Of a stretch of 64,000 nucleotides of DNA, positions 1 through 8,657 are shown piece after piece. The position numbers and the translations under genes were made by a program. This DNA comes from Scatonaster sp045598705. Its GTDB lineage: Bacteria > Bacillota > Clostridia > Saccharofermentanales > Saccharofermentanaceae. Location: assembly GCA_045598705.1 (NCBI GenBank), contig JAZLMM010000017.1:52772-116771 (forward strand). The letters are read 5' to 3'. The notes under the pieces were generated by a model. The model saw only the letters and a list, made by a program, of their open reading frames with translations. It was not told the DNA's origin and did no database searches. Every line of letters starts with the position of its first letter. Positions within the stretch are counted from its first letter, which is position 1.

Positions 1-679
1 GCCACCAAAGACCTAAATAGAAACCGATTGGGGTGAAGATCAGTAGATTTCCGAAGAATTGAACGAAGATGCCATCCTGGAATCGACCAGACTTGATGTG
101 TGGCCAATATGTGGCAAAAGCACCCCTGAAAGGAATCAGGTTCAAACTTCGTGCCTGTTCGGAAGGCGTGCGCTGGAAGATAAATAACGACAGCAGGAGG
201 ATTACATACAAGATAGAAAATACAACACTCGAGCAGATGAATCCGTTTCTGAAGCTCCGCCGAATATGCGGAGCATTCCATTTCTTTCTGGCAAAAAGTC
301 GTATAATCATGGTGATTGCTGCACCACTACACCACATCAAGATGACGCGGAAGCACCACTCATAGTCTGGTCTCTTAAGAATGCGGTCCCATCCGAATTC
401 AGCATGGCTGATCACATACATACATACATTCGTAATCAGTCCGCCGGCCTGCATAAGTGTACATAAGAAGTGGTTCTTCGCAAGCAGGAACACGAGTAGC
501 GTTAAGAAACTTGCGGTCAGTAGAAGAAACACTTCCTGAATGGGTGAGAGGAATCGTTCGCTACATTCGATGCAGTATGGGTGCATCGCCAGGCTGAACA
601 CGAAGAACAATGCTAATACCCATGTGGGTGTTTTTCTCTTATACACGCGGCGATTGTTATTGTTTCTCGTCTGGTTCAT
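1..679 (-). CDS. VanZ-like membrane protein, 3' end cut by window edge
   Basis: Reading the minus strand from an ATG at 679 gives an open frame to the window edge (226 codons, no stop). The start follows AAGGAA and lies 23 bases inside the end of the cellulase gene, so the two are probably co-translated. The protein begins MNQTRNNNNRRVYKRK, then has four or more hydrophobic segments. Near the window edge it reads NLIPFRGAF, then FFGNLLIFTPIGFYLG, which matches the conserved NL.PF and GN...F.P.G signature of the VanZ-like family. VanZ-like proteins are small membrane proteins; VanZ itself gives low-level teicoplanin resistance, but most relatives have no known role. The C-terminus is missing, so length and later motifs cannot be checked. 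Confidence 0.8.
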   Translation of the reverse strand, partial: MNQTRNNNNRRVYKRKTPTWVLALFFVFSLAMHPYCIECSERFLSPIQEVFLLLTASFLTLLVFLLAKNHFLCTLMQAGGLITNVCMYVISHAEFGWDRILKRPDYEWCFRVILMWCSGAAITMIIRLFARKKWNAPHIRRSFRNGFICSSVVFSILYVILLLSLFIFQRTPSEQARSLNLIPFRGAFATYWPHIKSGRFQDGIFVQFFGNLLIFTPIGFYLGLWW

Positions 680-2987
680 TCGGCTTCCTTACACCTGCTC
701 GCTTTGAAGGATTCGCATTCGGCCTTGCGACTGGACGGAAACGACCCGCAAATTCGTTGTTCTTACTGATAGTCTCATCATCAAAACGGAAACGTCTATT
801 CTCCACATTTTCTGACCATATGTCGGCAGGAATGACCCGCTTAAGACCTTCGGGCAGATGACATTTATCAATTATCCGATTCCAAAGTCTCGGCTTCTTG
901 AAGAATAAGAAAACGCCACCACCGATAATCAGTGCCAGAAAGATCAGTAGCACGTATTTCAATACTTTCCCGAAGGAATTGCCTTCCTTGGCCGTACGAG
1001 CAGCCATCGGCACGGCAGTCGGTGCAACCGTTTCAGAAGGTGTACTGCTCTCCGAAGGAACTGTCGTTGATGCTGGTGTTGCAGAAGTTTCTGGAATTGT
1101 AGGTTCTGGTTTCAATATTTCGCCGGAATATTCCGATAAAGATTTACCATAGTCACCCAGTGGCACAACATGGTCAAGGCCGACGAATTTTCCTTCGTCC
1201 TGCCATAATACTTGACTCACGAAAGCATATTTCTCCTCATCCCATGTGGTGAAATCATCCAACACCAACCCGCCGGTATCACCTGAATTAGCATTGAAAC
1301 ACCAGAATGTAAAATGGAGATGTTGTTCGCCAATCAGCTGGCGCAGATCAGTCATCCAAGTCAGGTTCGGTTCCGTCATGAAGCCGCCCCACTCACCAAT
1401 CAGAATGGGTGCAATATTCTCTTCGTGGATATAGAGCCAATTGTCGTTCCAGCAGTCTTCTTTCAGAGACTCATAGGTATATTCACCTTGAAACCAAGGT
1501 TGCTGAAATACTGTCGGTCCATAGTCGTGCGGGGAATAGACGATCTGACGGTTTCTATCTTCAGAACCAAAATCAATCGGATAATCCTTCACGCCACGCA
1601 AGTTTCCGCCCCACCAATTGAAGTAGTAATCGTTGCTTTCTACGCTACTGTAATCACCGTTGGTTGCAATATCCTTCGGATAGATTTCTGTACCTTCTAT
1701 CACAATCAAAGCATGTGGATTCGCATCCAATACTATATTACCTGCTTTCTGTGCTACGTATTTCCAATTGTTCTCGGACTCCGAGTCATTCCAGATTGCC
1801 TTCTCTTCACCTGGCTTGCCATGTGGTTCGTTCTTCAAGTCATATGCGATAACCGTGTCGTTATCTTTATAGCGGTCAGCGAGGTAAGCAATAGCATCGT
1901 AGTAATCTGAAGAAGAAATCTTCTCTGTATACCAAAGATTCGCATTATGTCCAGCCGCATCTGTATTCGCACTGTGGATATCAAGCATGACCTTCAGACC
2001 ATATTTACTACACAAGGAGAGTGCATAATCGAAAATCTGTTGACTGTTCTTTCCCACCAGTTCTGGATTAGACGCTTGATTGAAGTTTGCCTCTGGGTAT
2101 ACACCATTTCTCCAATTCAGAACAAGTTCCGCAGAAATCGGGATACGCAGAAGATTGAAGCCATGGTTGGCAATTGCCTGAATGGCGTTTTCCATATTGC
2201 AGTTCCAGCATCCGTCGAAGATATTCGTTCCGGTGTTATAGCCGAACCAGTTGATACCTGTCAACCATACCTCCGTACCATTCATATCGACGATCTTATT
2301 TCCATCTGTCGTGAGCCAGTCGTCACCCGTAGCAGGTTCCACATTCCACTCCATCGGATCGAAAGTTGCCTCAGAAGACGTGGTCGTCTCCGATGGTGTG
2401 GTATCAGTCGTCGGCATGGTTGGTTCCGGTGTCACCGTTGGTTTAGGCGTTGTGGTCGGAGCAGGCGTCGCGGTCGGTGTCGGAGCAGGCGTCACAGTCG
2501 GTGCCGGAGTAGGTGTCGCGGTTGGTGCCGGAGTAGGCGTCGCAGTTGGTGCCGGAGTAGGTGTTGCCGTCGGCGCAGGGCCTTCGAATTTAGGCTTGAT
2601 ACTCACTGATGTAGGAGACCACTCAGCTGTAATCCCATCAAGATAGCATCCTGCCTGTGTGTCCACACTTCCATGCGGTTCAATTATACTGTTCCATTCT
2701 ACAGAAGACTGGGCCGTCAGGGTATCTCCTTGCAAAGAGAATTTGGCATTCCAGCCTTGACCTTGCAAGCTCGCACCAGCCGGAATACCTTTGATGGTAA
2801 TCGTCCATCCCACTACTTTCTTATCACTATTGTTAGTAACACTACCAACATTCACACTTCCCCAGTTAGCCGAAACAGTCGTTTCCACGCCTTCCGAAGC
2901 GGATAACATACCAAACGGAGTAATAATAAGCATCAGTACGAGCAGGACGCTCGTGATAAACTTCCATACGTTCTTGCTCTTACACAT
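657..2987 (-). CDS. Membrane-anchored GH5 endoglucanase with N-terminal carbohydrate-binding-like domain
   Basis: 776 aa secreted beta-glucanase, probably cellulase. Order: signal peptide (about 1-31); a beta-rich domain at about 35-130 resembling CBM2-type cellulose-binding modules (VTNNSDKKVVGWTITI); a long Pro/Thr linker of repeated APTATPTP units (about 137-205); a GH5 catalytic domain (about 220-610). The acid/base is E387 in DLKNEPHG and the nucleophile E532 in IGEWGG, with HDYGP between them. A second Ser/Thr/Pro linker is followed by one membrane segment (about 673-696) and a basic cytoplasmic tail of about 80 residues. The enzyme should therefore stay attached to the cell rather than be released or join a cellulosome; no dockerin is seen. 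The start lies 9 bases after the dehydroquinase-chorismate mutase stop, so it appears to be read from the aro operon. The CBM family assignment is tentative; the GH5 call is firm. Confidence 0.9.
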   Translation of the reverse strand: MCKSKNVWKFITSVLLVLMLIITPFGMLSASEGVETTVSANWGSVNVGSVTNNSDKKVVGWTITIKGIPAGASLQGQGWNAKFSLQGDTLTAQSSVEWNSIIEPHGSVDTQAGCYLDGITAEWSPTSVSIKPKFEGPAPTATPTPAPTATPTPAPTATPTPAPTVTPAPTPTATPAPTTTPKPTVTPEPTMPTTDTTPSETTTSSEATFDPMEWNVEPATGDDWLTTDGNKIVDMNGTEVWLTGINWFGYNTGTNIFDGCWNCNMENAIQAIANHGFNLLRIPISAELVLNWRNGVYPEANFNQASNPELVGKNSQQIFDYALSLCSKYGLKVMLDIHSANTDAAGHNANLWYTEKISSSDYYDAIAYLADRYKDNDTVIAYDLKNEPHGKPGEEKAIWNDSESENNWKYVAQKAGNIVLDANPHALIVIEGTEIYPKDIATNGDYSSVESNDYYFNWWGGNLRGVKDYPIDFGSEDRNRQIVYSPHDYGPTVFQQPWFQGEYTYESLKEDCWNDNWLYIHEENIAPILIGEWGGFMTEPNLTWMTDLRQLIGEQHLHFTFWCFNANSGDTGGLVLDDFTTWDEEKYAFVSQVLWQDEGKFVGLDHVVPLGDYGKSLSEYSGEILKPEPTIPETSATPASTTVPSESSTPSETVAPTAVPMAARTAKEGNSFGKVLKYVLLIFLALIIGGGVFLFFKKPRLWNRIIDKCHLPEGLKRVIPADIWSENVENRRFRFDDETISKNNEFAGRFRPVARPNANPSKRAGVRKPNEPDEKQ

Positions 2988-2996
2988 TGCTGATGT

Positions 2997-3725
2997 TCAC
3001 TCCTTCCCGTTCACCTCATTCTGTCTTTCACGCGAAAGTCTCATCGTCTCTTTCATCCACTGGCAGGCATATTCCGCGTAGGCCACATCAATTGAATCTT
3101 TAGTCCGATCGAGGATTTCCTGTTCTCTGGAAGAAACGAGCACTGCCGTACCGGACTTCTCCTTGATCTTCGCAATCCGATCCGCATGCTTCATCCTCTG
3201 TTCGAAAAGTCGCAACATCTGTCTGTCGATCTCATCGATTGCCTTACGTTCCACCGCAAGTTCATCGAGTTTCTCATCAACTGTATCTTCTTTGAAGTAT
3301 TCTTTCACCAGATCCTCCATAGCAAGAAGGTATCCTTTCACACCCATACCACAGTACTGACGGGCACAGACCGCCTCAATGACTGACTGATTTCGGAAAG
3401 ACTCTCGATTATGGATATCCGAAAGATGGACTTCCATGACCGGAATATGAATAAGTTCAATGGCGTCACGAATCGCAATACTATAGTGAGTATAAGCCCC
3501 CGCATTTAAGACGATACCGTCAACATTGCCCATACACTTGTGCAGTTTTGAAATGATTGCTGATTCCGATTCAGACTGGAAACACTGCACCTCGACGCCT
3601 AGTTCGATTCCTTTACAGATGCAGGCCTGCTCTAGATCCTGCAGCGTACCGCTCCCGTAGTGTTTCGGATCGCGCTTGCCGAGCATCGACAAATTGGGAC
3701 CATTCATAATGAGAATTGTCTTCAT
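2997..3725 (-). CDS. aroQ: Type II 3-dehydroquinate dehydratase fused to chorismate mutase
   Basis: 242 aa fusion. Residues 1 to about 145 are a type II dehydroquinase (3-dehydroquinate to 3-dehydroshikimate): MNGPNLSMLGKRDP, LNAGAYTHYSIAIRDA and VHLSDIHNRESFR match the active-site loop and the Asn, His, Ser and Arg binding positions of the family. Residues about 160-240 are an AroQ-class chorismate mutase (chorismate to prephenate): ERKAIDEIDRQMLRLFEQR, then AKIKEKSG and a SREQEIL helix with the expected Arg and Lys positions. A longer upstream reading exists, but the ATG at 3725 has GGAGG 9 bases upstream and is where family similarity begins. It overlaps the aroC stop as ATGA, implying translational coupling. 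Fusing an early and a late step of the pathway is unusual; both domains look intact. Confidence 0.92.
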   Translation of the reverse strand: MKTILIMNGPNLSMLGKRDPKHYGSGTLQDLEQACICKGIELGVEVQCFQSESESAIISKLHKCMGNVDGIVLNAGAYTHYSIAIRDAIELIHIPVMEVHLSDIHNRESFRNQSVIEAVCARQYCGMGVKGYLLAMEDLVKEYFKEDTVDEKLDELAVERKAIDEIDRQMLRLFEQRMKHADRIAKIKEKSGTAVLVSSREQEILDRTKDSIDVAYAEYACQWMKETMRLSRERQNEVNGKE

Positions 3726-4807
3726 GCGTGATTTCCTCCTTTTCCCAGATAAACGTCCAGCATAGCCAGAGCCAGACATGCCTCGGCCACCGGCAATGCA
3801 CGTGGCACGATACAAGCATCGTGTCGTCCGTGGATCACAAGTTTTACATTCTCTTTTGTCTCCAAGTTGACGGTATCTTGCTCCTGACCGATGGAAGGTG
3901 TTGGCTTGAATGCTACCTGCGCCAGAATCGGCATCCCGTTACTGATACCCCCTTCGAATCCGCCACCGTGATTTGTGGCCATGCGCAGCTTACCGTCTTG
4001 AAATATCATGTGATCGTTGTTTTGGGAACCTCTTCTTGAAGCTACGGCAAAACCACTTCCGAAAGAGACACCTTTGACAGCTGGTACACCGAACATCAAC
4101 TGTGCAAATGCACTTTCCACCGTGTCCCACATGGGCGAGCCAATTCCGCCTGGAAATCCGGTACCCATCACTTCCACAACTCCACCGACCGAATCATTCT
4201 CAGCCTTGGCTGCTTCGATCTCAGCTTCCATTCGTGCTGCCAGAGATGTATTCTCGTTGGCAAAAGCACCTTCTTTGGGAATAAGTGGCATCTCCTCTTC
4301 ATCCCAGCTACGACCACTCACCTTACCAATTTGAATGATGTGTCCGTAGACTTCCGCTCCACAGCATGTCTTCAACACCTGCTTCGCAACGGCACCGGCA
4401 AAAAGCACCGCTGCCGTAAGGCGGCCAGAGAAATGTCCGCTTCCACGGGGATCGTTATTCATCTTATAGCGAAGACGTGCGGTATAATCCGCATGACCTG
4501 GACGAGGTGTAACCGTAAATCCGTCGTAGTCTGAAGAATGCTGATTGGTGTTCAGGATCTCCACCGCCAATGGCGTTCCTGTCGTCTTACCATTATAGAT
4601 TCCGGATAAGACTGTCGGAAGATCCGGTTCGATACGGCTTGTTGATCCTGCCTGATTTCCCGGTGCGCGACGCTTCATCTCCTTGATGATTCGGTCTTCA
4701 TCGATTGCGACGCCGGCCGGAAGCCCATCGATCAGCACACCGATCGCAGGTCCGTGCGACTCTCCGTACACACTGATTTTCAAGCGGTTACCCCACGTTG
4801 ATCCCAT
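3722..4807 (-). CDS. aroC: Chorismate synthase
   Basis: 361 aa, normal length. It converts 5-enolpyruvylshikimate 3-phosphate to chorismate using reduced FMN. Signatures seen: GNRLKISVYGESHGPAIG at the N-terminus, RRAPGNQAGSTSRIEPD, RPGHADYTARLRYKM followed by DPRGSGHFSGRLTA, SVGGVVEV, and RRGSQNNDHM with THHGG-like NHGGGFEGGISNG downstream. The start is the ATG at 4807 (GGAGG 8 bases upstream); a longer reading to 4933 would add 42 residues unlike the family. It starts 20 bases inside aroA and ends as ATGA with the next gene, so it is tightly coupled in the operon. Confidence 0.96.
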   Translation of the reverse strand: MGSTWGNRLKISVYGESHGPAIGVLIDGLPAGVAIDEDRIIKEMKRRAPGNQAGSTSRIEPDLPTVLSGIYNGKTTGTPLAVEILNTNQHSSDYDGFTVTPRPGHADYTARLRYKMNNDPRGSGHFSGRLTAAVLFAGAVAKQVLKTCCGAEVYGHIIQIGKVSGRSWDEEEMPLIPKEGAFANENTSLAARMEAEIEAAKAENDSVGGVVEVMGTGFPGGIGSPMWDTVESAFAQLMFGVPAVKGVSFGSGFAVASRRGSQNNDHMIFQDGKLRMATNHGGGFEGGISNGMPILAQVAFKPTPSIGQEQDTVNLETKENVKLVIHGRHDACIVPRALPVAEACLALAMLDVYLGKGGNHA

Positions 4808-6116
4808 ATATTTTTCCTCCAAGATTACAATACTCTTCGAAAAATCCCGGGTAGGATTTCTCCACAGCACCTGGTTCCGAAATCCAAATCGGTCCCTCTG
4901 CGCCCAATGCGGCGATGGCCGCCGCCATAACAAGGCGATGATCGGCGTAACTATTTACGCTTCCGCCTTGGAAAGCTTTCTTCTCTTTCCTTATGCTACG
5001 TCCACGAATCTGAAGTCCGTCCGCCGTTATCGTCACATCTGCACCCAGTGCAGACAGAAGATCAGCCGTCGAGGCGATACGATCGGATTCTTTGAGTCTC
5101 AGTCTTTCACCGTGAATAATCCGAGTCTCGCAACCAGTCGCTGCAGCCGCTACAGCAAAAACCGGTACCAAGTCCGGCACGTCCCGTGCATCCATCTCAT
5201 AGACCACACATTCGTCACCATGTCTGCGTGCTTCGTCTGCTCGTTCTTCGGCCGCACAAAGGCCCGCAAGCAGGGTCACGATCGCACGGTCTCCTTGACG
5301 AGTCCCCGCCGGAAGGTCCTCTAGCACGATGTCGGCGCCCAGATAATTGGCGACCAGCCAGAATGCCGCCTGAGAATAATCTCTCTCCACGGCAAAAGCA
5401 CCTGCTTCGCGGTGTGGTCGTTGTTGTCCTGGTAATATGTACCGATCTTCACGCGCCATCACCTGCACACCAAAGGCTTCCATCACCTGGCAAGTCATAT
5501 CTACATAAGGCTTCGACTCAAGTACTGTAGTAAGTGTGAGCGAAGATTCTCCTTCTGCCGCAGACAGCGCCATCAGAAGTCCCGAGATATACTGAGAACT
5601 CACATTACCCGGAAGTTGATAATCCCCGCAAGTCATTTTTCCACGGATTTCTAGTGGAAGAGTAAGGCCGGTATCGTCAAGATAAATCATCTGCGCACCG
5701 CTTCCGGCGAATACCTGCTCATACTCGCGAATCGGGCGTCTCGGCAGACGACCGTGTCCGATAAATCGGGTAGGGATTCCCAAGACTGCCACAAGCGGAA
5801 TCAAGAAACGAAGTGTCGAACCGGATTCTTTGCAGTCAATCACGACAGGTTCGCGATCTTGCGTCACAGGAAGACTCTGTGCTTCTTGAAGTTGCAGTAA
5901 TGCCGCTCGTGTGGCCGTGATGTCGTCGGACATATTCTCCGAATCGATACTTGCAAGGGAGAGATCTCCGCTAAGAAATGCCATGATCAGTGCCCGATGG
6001 GCCATGCTCTTGGATTGCGGTACCTTGACAGTGCCACAAAGCAGACCTGGCTCAATGCCAAGTCTGCCCGACGCGAAGCAATCTTGAATATTCTTTGTTA
6101 GCGATGCTTGTTCCAA
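4788..6116 (-). CDS. aroA: 3-phosphoshikimate 1-carboxyvinyltransferase (EPSP synthase), TTG start
   Basis: 442 aa. It joins phosphoenolpyruvate to shikimate 3-phosphate. Family motifs: VPQSKSMAHRALIMAFLSGD, the KESGSTLRFLIPL substrate loop, GHGRLPRRPIREYEQV, the GNVSSQYISGLLMALS segment, the SYADHRLVMAAAIAAL C-terminal motif and LRLKESDRI. No ATG lies before the conserved VPQSKS segment; the first codon is TTG at 6116, preceded by AAGGTGA at a sensible spacing, so a TTG start is likely. There are 40 bases between the aroB start and this gene. The LCGT and NLFQ-type sensitivity loops were not analysed for inhibitor resistance. Confidence 0.96.
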   Translation of the reverse strand: MEQASLTKNIQDCFASGRLGIEPGLLCGTVKVPQSKSMAHRALIMAFLSGDLSLASIDSENMSDDITATRAALLQLQEAQSLPVTQDREPVVIDCKESGSTLRFLIPLVAVLGIPTRFIGHGRLPRRPIREYEQVFAGSGAQMIYLDDTGLTLPLEIRGKMTCGDYQLPGNVSSQYISGLLMALSAAEGESSLTLTTVLESKPYVDMTCQVMEAFGVQVMAREDRYILPGQQRPHREAGAFAVERDYSQAAFWLVANYLGADIVLEDLPAGTRQGDRAIVTLLAGLCAAEERADEARRHGDECVVYEMDARDVPDLVPVFAVAAAATGCETRIIHGERLRLKESDRIASTADLLSALGADVTITADGLQIRGRSIRKEKKAFQGGSVNSYADHRLVMAAAIAALGAEGPIWISEPGAVEKSYPGFFEEYCNLGGKIYGINVG

Positions 6117-6156
6117 TTGTTCACCTTCTGCTGTCGTTCTTTCTCACTTGGCAAGA

Positions 6157-7197
6157 TCAGAGCAGATCTTTCAGTTCCTGTTCAGAAAGCGGACAGGTCT
6201 TCGCATCGCCGATCTCCTTCAGCACGACGAAATACACCTTGCCGTTGAGCTTCTTCTTATCTGATAGCATCGTCTGATACAGTTCCTCTATCGGTAGATC
6301 GGTTGTAACCGGCAGATGCCATTTCTCTAAGACTGCCTGAATTCTTTCCTTTGTTCCTTCCGGTGTCACGCCCAGTTTCTGACCAATCTCACATGCCTTC
6401 AGCATGCCGATTGCCACCGCTTCACCGTGCGTATACTTCGTGTAACCGGACACCTTCTCGATTGCATGTCCATAGGTATGACCGAAGTTCAGAAGCATTC
6501 TCTCTCCCGTGTCATACTCGTCGTTCTGTACCACAGTGGTCTTGATGCGTACGCAACGCTCCAGCATCCACTCCATATCTGCCTGGCCCTTCTCGATTGC
6601 CTCGAAGAGCATCGCATCTCGGATACATCCGTACTTAATGACTTCCGCCATGCCTTCTGCCATACGGGAACGGGACAGGGACTTCAGAAGTCCCGGATCA
6701 ATCACCACTGCATTCGGCTGATAGAAAGCACCAACAAGGTTCTTGCCGAATGGCATATCAATACCGGTCTTTCCGCCGATTGCGGAGTCGACCTGAGCAA
6801 GAAGGGTGGTCGGTACCTGCATTAGGTGACAGCCACGCATATAGGTCGCCGCGGCAAAACCGGTCAAGTCACCGACTACGCCGCCACCCAGTGCAATCAC
6901 AAGATCGGAACGTGTCATACCGAAATCGTGCAAAGCCTGGTAGATTTCAAAGAGATATTTCTCGCACTTGCTGGATTCTCCGCTCGGGATGGTATACGAA
7001 GCCACCTCGAAATCAGACTTCGCCAGTGCATCTTTGGCAGTCTGTAAGTATAGACCTTCCACAATGGAATCGGTCACGATAAACGCTTTGTGCGTACGGA
7101 CGGTACGTGCTGCAACTTCGCCCAGCTGTGCAATCGCGCCGGTGCGGATCAGAATCGGATGTTTTCCGTGATTGGTATTGGCCATGATTTCTGGCAT
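6157..7197 (-). CDS. aroB: 3-dehydroquinate synthase
   Basis: 346 aa, typical length. It cyclises DAHP to 3-dehydroquinate using NAD and a divalent metal. Motifs seen: PSGESSKCEKYL, ALGGGVVGDLTGFAAATYMRGC (NAD binding), QVPTTLLAQVDSAIGGKTGID, GAFYQPNAVVID, and the metal-binding stretch AEVIKYGCI followed by NFGHTYGHAIE and THGEAVAIGM, supplying the Glu and two His ligands. ATG at 7197 follows GGAGGTGA. It lies third in the operon. This is the first step encoded here; the preceding DAHP synthase is not in the window. Confidence 0.97.
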   Translation of the reverse strand: MPEIMANTNHGKHPILIRTGAIAQLGEVAARTVRTHKAFIVTDSIVEGLYLQTAKDALAKSDFEVASYTIPSGESSKCEKYLFEIYQALHDFGMTRSDLVIALGGGVVGDLTGFAAATYMRGCHLMQVPTTLLAQVDSAIGGKTGIDMPFGKNLVGAFYQPNAVVIDPGLLKSLSRSRMAEGMAEVIKYGCIRDAMLFEAIEKGQADMEWMLERCVRIKTTVVQNDEYDTGERMLLNFGHTYGHAIEKVSGYTKYTHGEAVAIGMLKACEIGQKLGVTPEGTKERIQAVLEKWHLPVTTDLPIEELYQTMLSDKKKLNGKVYFVVLKEIGDAKTCPLSEQELKDLL

Positions 7198-7241
7198 ACG
7201 ATCACCTCCATGAATGTAAACTGTTCAATGTATCTATTTTA

Positions 7242-8657
7242 TCACGGCAGGAGTAGTTTCTTCACCCTGTCGAACACGTTCTGTATATTTTCCGAAGCCG
7301 AGATCACGACATCGGATCCCGCTTCATATGCTTCTTCTCGAGAAGCCAATCGGGCGCACATCTTCTTATATGCTGTATCTGGGTCATCCGCCCGAAGAAG
7401 CGGACGGCTCTGATCGCCCTTCACGCGGGACCAGATTGTATCGGCATCCACTTTCAGATAGATGACCATCGTATTTGCTTGGCGCAATATATCGCGATTC
7501 TCTTCTGACACTAGTACTCCACCGCCCAGAGAGATGACCGCCGAGCCCGCACGCTGAAGGACTTCTTTCAAGATGTCCCGTTCCATCCTTCGGAAGACTT
7601 CTTCGCCATCTCTAGCAAAAATCTCCGTGATGGGGCATCCGGCTACCCGCACGATTTCGTCGTCCAAGTCGATGAACGGAAGGTTCATCTCTTGCGCCGT
7701 CATCCGGCCGATTGTACTCTTTCCGGCACCCATAAATCCTGTAAAGACCAGTTTCATCGGGCTCTTCTCCCACAGTTTCTTACGAAGGTCAGGTAGAATC
7801 GCCTGAAGTCTTTCTTCGTCAAAATATGCCTCCGGTGCCCAGATCTTCTCCGCAGAAATTGCCTGATTAAGAAGCATCTTCAGGCCTGAGACCGCACGAC
7901 TTTCTTGTGCTCGGACCAACATACAGGACTTCGTTGGGCAAGGATTATAGACTGTATCGAAATATGTACCGTCAGGCTTCAGGATGTTGCGCAAGGACTT
8001 CTCCATCCCAGGCACCGCCTGATGAACGTTGGGCCACATACCACATGGTGTGCCGTTAAGAATGGTATCGAACATCACCGTGCCGTCTTCTGCGCCGGCG
8101 CCATTTAATACTTCACTGCATCCACCGATTTGCCCATTCTCATCATCACTCAATTCTGGGAATGTCCAGGATGATACTTTGTCATACCCTTTCGCACGGC
8201 ATTCACTGGCCAGGGCTTCCGCTTTCTCTTGGGACCTTGCCCAGATGTGAAGATCCGCGCCGGATTTCAGGGATTCGATGGCCATCATGTGGGAGACACC
8301 GCCGGCGCCAAGAAGTAGCACACGTCCATTAAGTGGAATGTCGCAGGAGAGGAAACCGTCCACATCTGTGTTGTAGCCCACTCTGCCACAGATTGTATTC
8401 GCCGCACCATATTCTTTGACCGCAGGTGTCGACTCTTCAAGGAACGGCAGAATCGAAACCTTGTGGGGAATCGTCACGTTAAATCCTGTTAGTTCCCGAA
8501 GAAGAATCGGGGCATATTTCGGAAGTTCTTCCGGTGAGATCTCGTATAGTTCGTATTTGCCGGCAATGCCGGAAGCTTCCATGATCCGTTCATGGATATA
8601 AGGAGACATGGAATGCCCCAGAGGGTAGCCGATCAGGCCCGCCTTAATCACACTCAT
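7242..8657 (-). CDS. aroE/aroK: Shikimate dehydrogenase-shikimate kinase fusion
   Basis: 471 aa bifunctional protein. Residues 1 to about 295 are shikimate dehydrogenase: GHSMSPYIHE (shikimate-binding serines), NVTIPHK (catalytic Lys), NTDVDGF (catalytic Asp) and the GAGGVSH nucleotide loop. Residues 301-471 are shikimate kinase: GFMGAGKST P-loop, IDLDDE, EVFRRMERD (shikimate Arg), SLGGG, RPLL and ASREEAYE lid arginines, all present. Both steps, dehydroshikimate to shikimate 3-phosphate, are consecutive. The start is ATG at 8657 with AAGGAGG, 14 bases inside tyrA. An internal ATG at 7757 is preceded by GGGAG, so separate expression of the kinase domain is possible but unproven. Confidence 0.94.
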   Translation of the reverse strand: MSVIKAGLIGYPLGHSMSPYIHERIMEASGIAGKYELYEISPEELPKYAPILLRELTGFNVTIPHKVSILPFLEESTPAVKEYGAANTICGRVGYNTDVDGFLSCDIPLNGRVLLLGAGGVSHMMAIESLKSGADLHIWARSQEKAEALASECRAKGYDKVSSWTFPELSDDENGQIGGCSEVLNGAGAEDGTVMFDTILNGTPCGMWPNVHQAVPGMEKSLRNILKPDGTYFDTVYNPCPTKSCMLVRAQESRAVSGLKMLLNQAISAEKIWAPEAYFDEERLQAILPDLRKKLWEKSPMKLVFTGFMGAGKSTIGRMTAQEMNLPFIDLDDEIVRVAGCPITEIFARDGEEVFRRMERDILKEVLQRAGSAVISLGGGVLVSEENRDILRQANTMVIYLKVDADTIWSRVKGDQSRPLLRADDPDTAYKKMCARLASREEAYEAGSDVVISASENIQNVFDRVKKLLLP

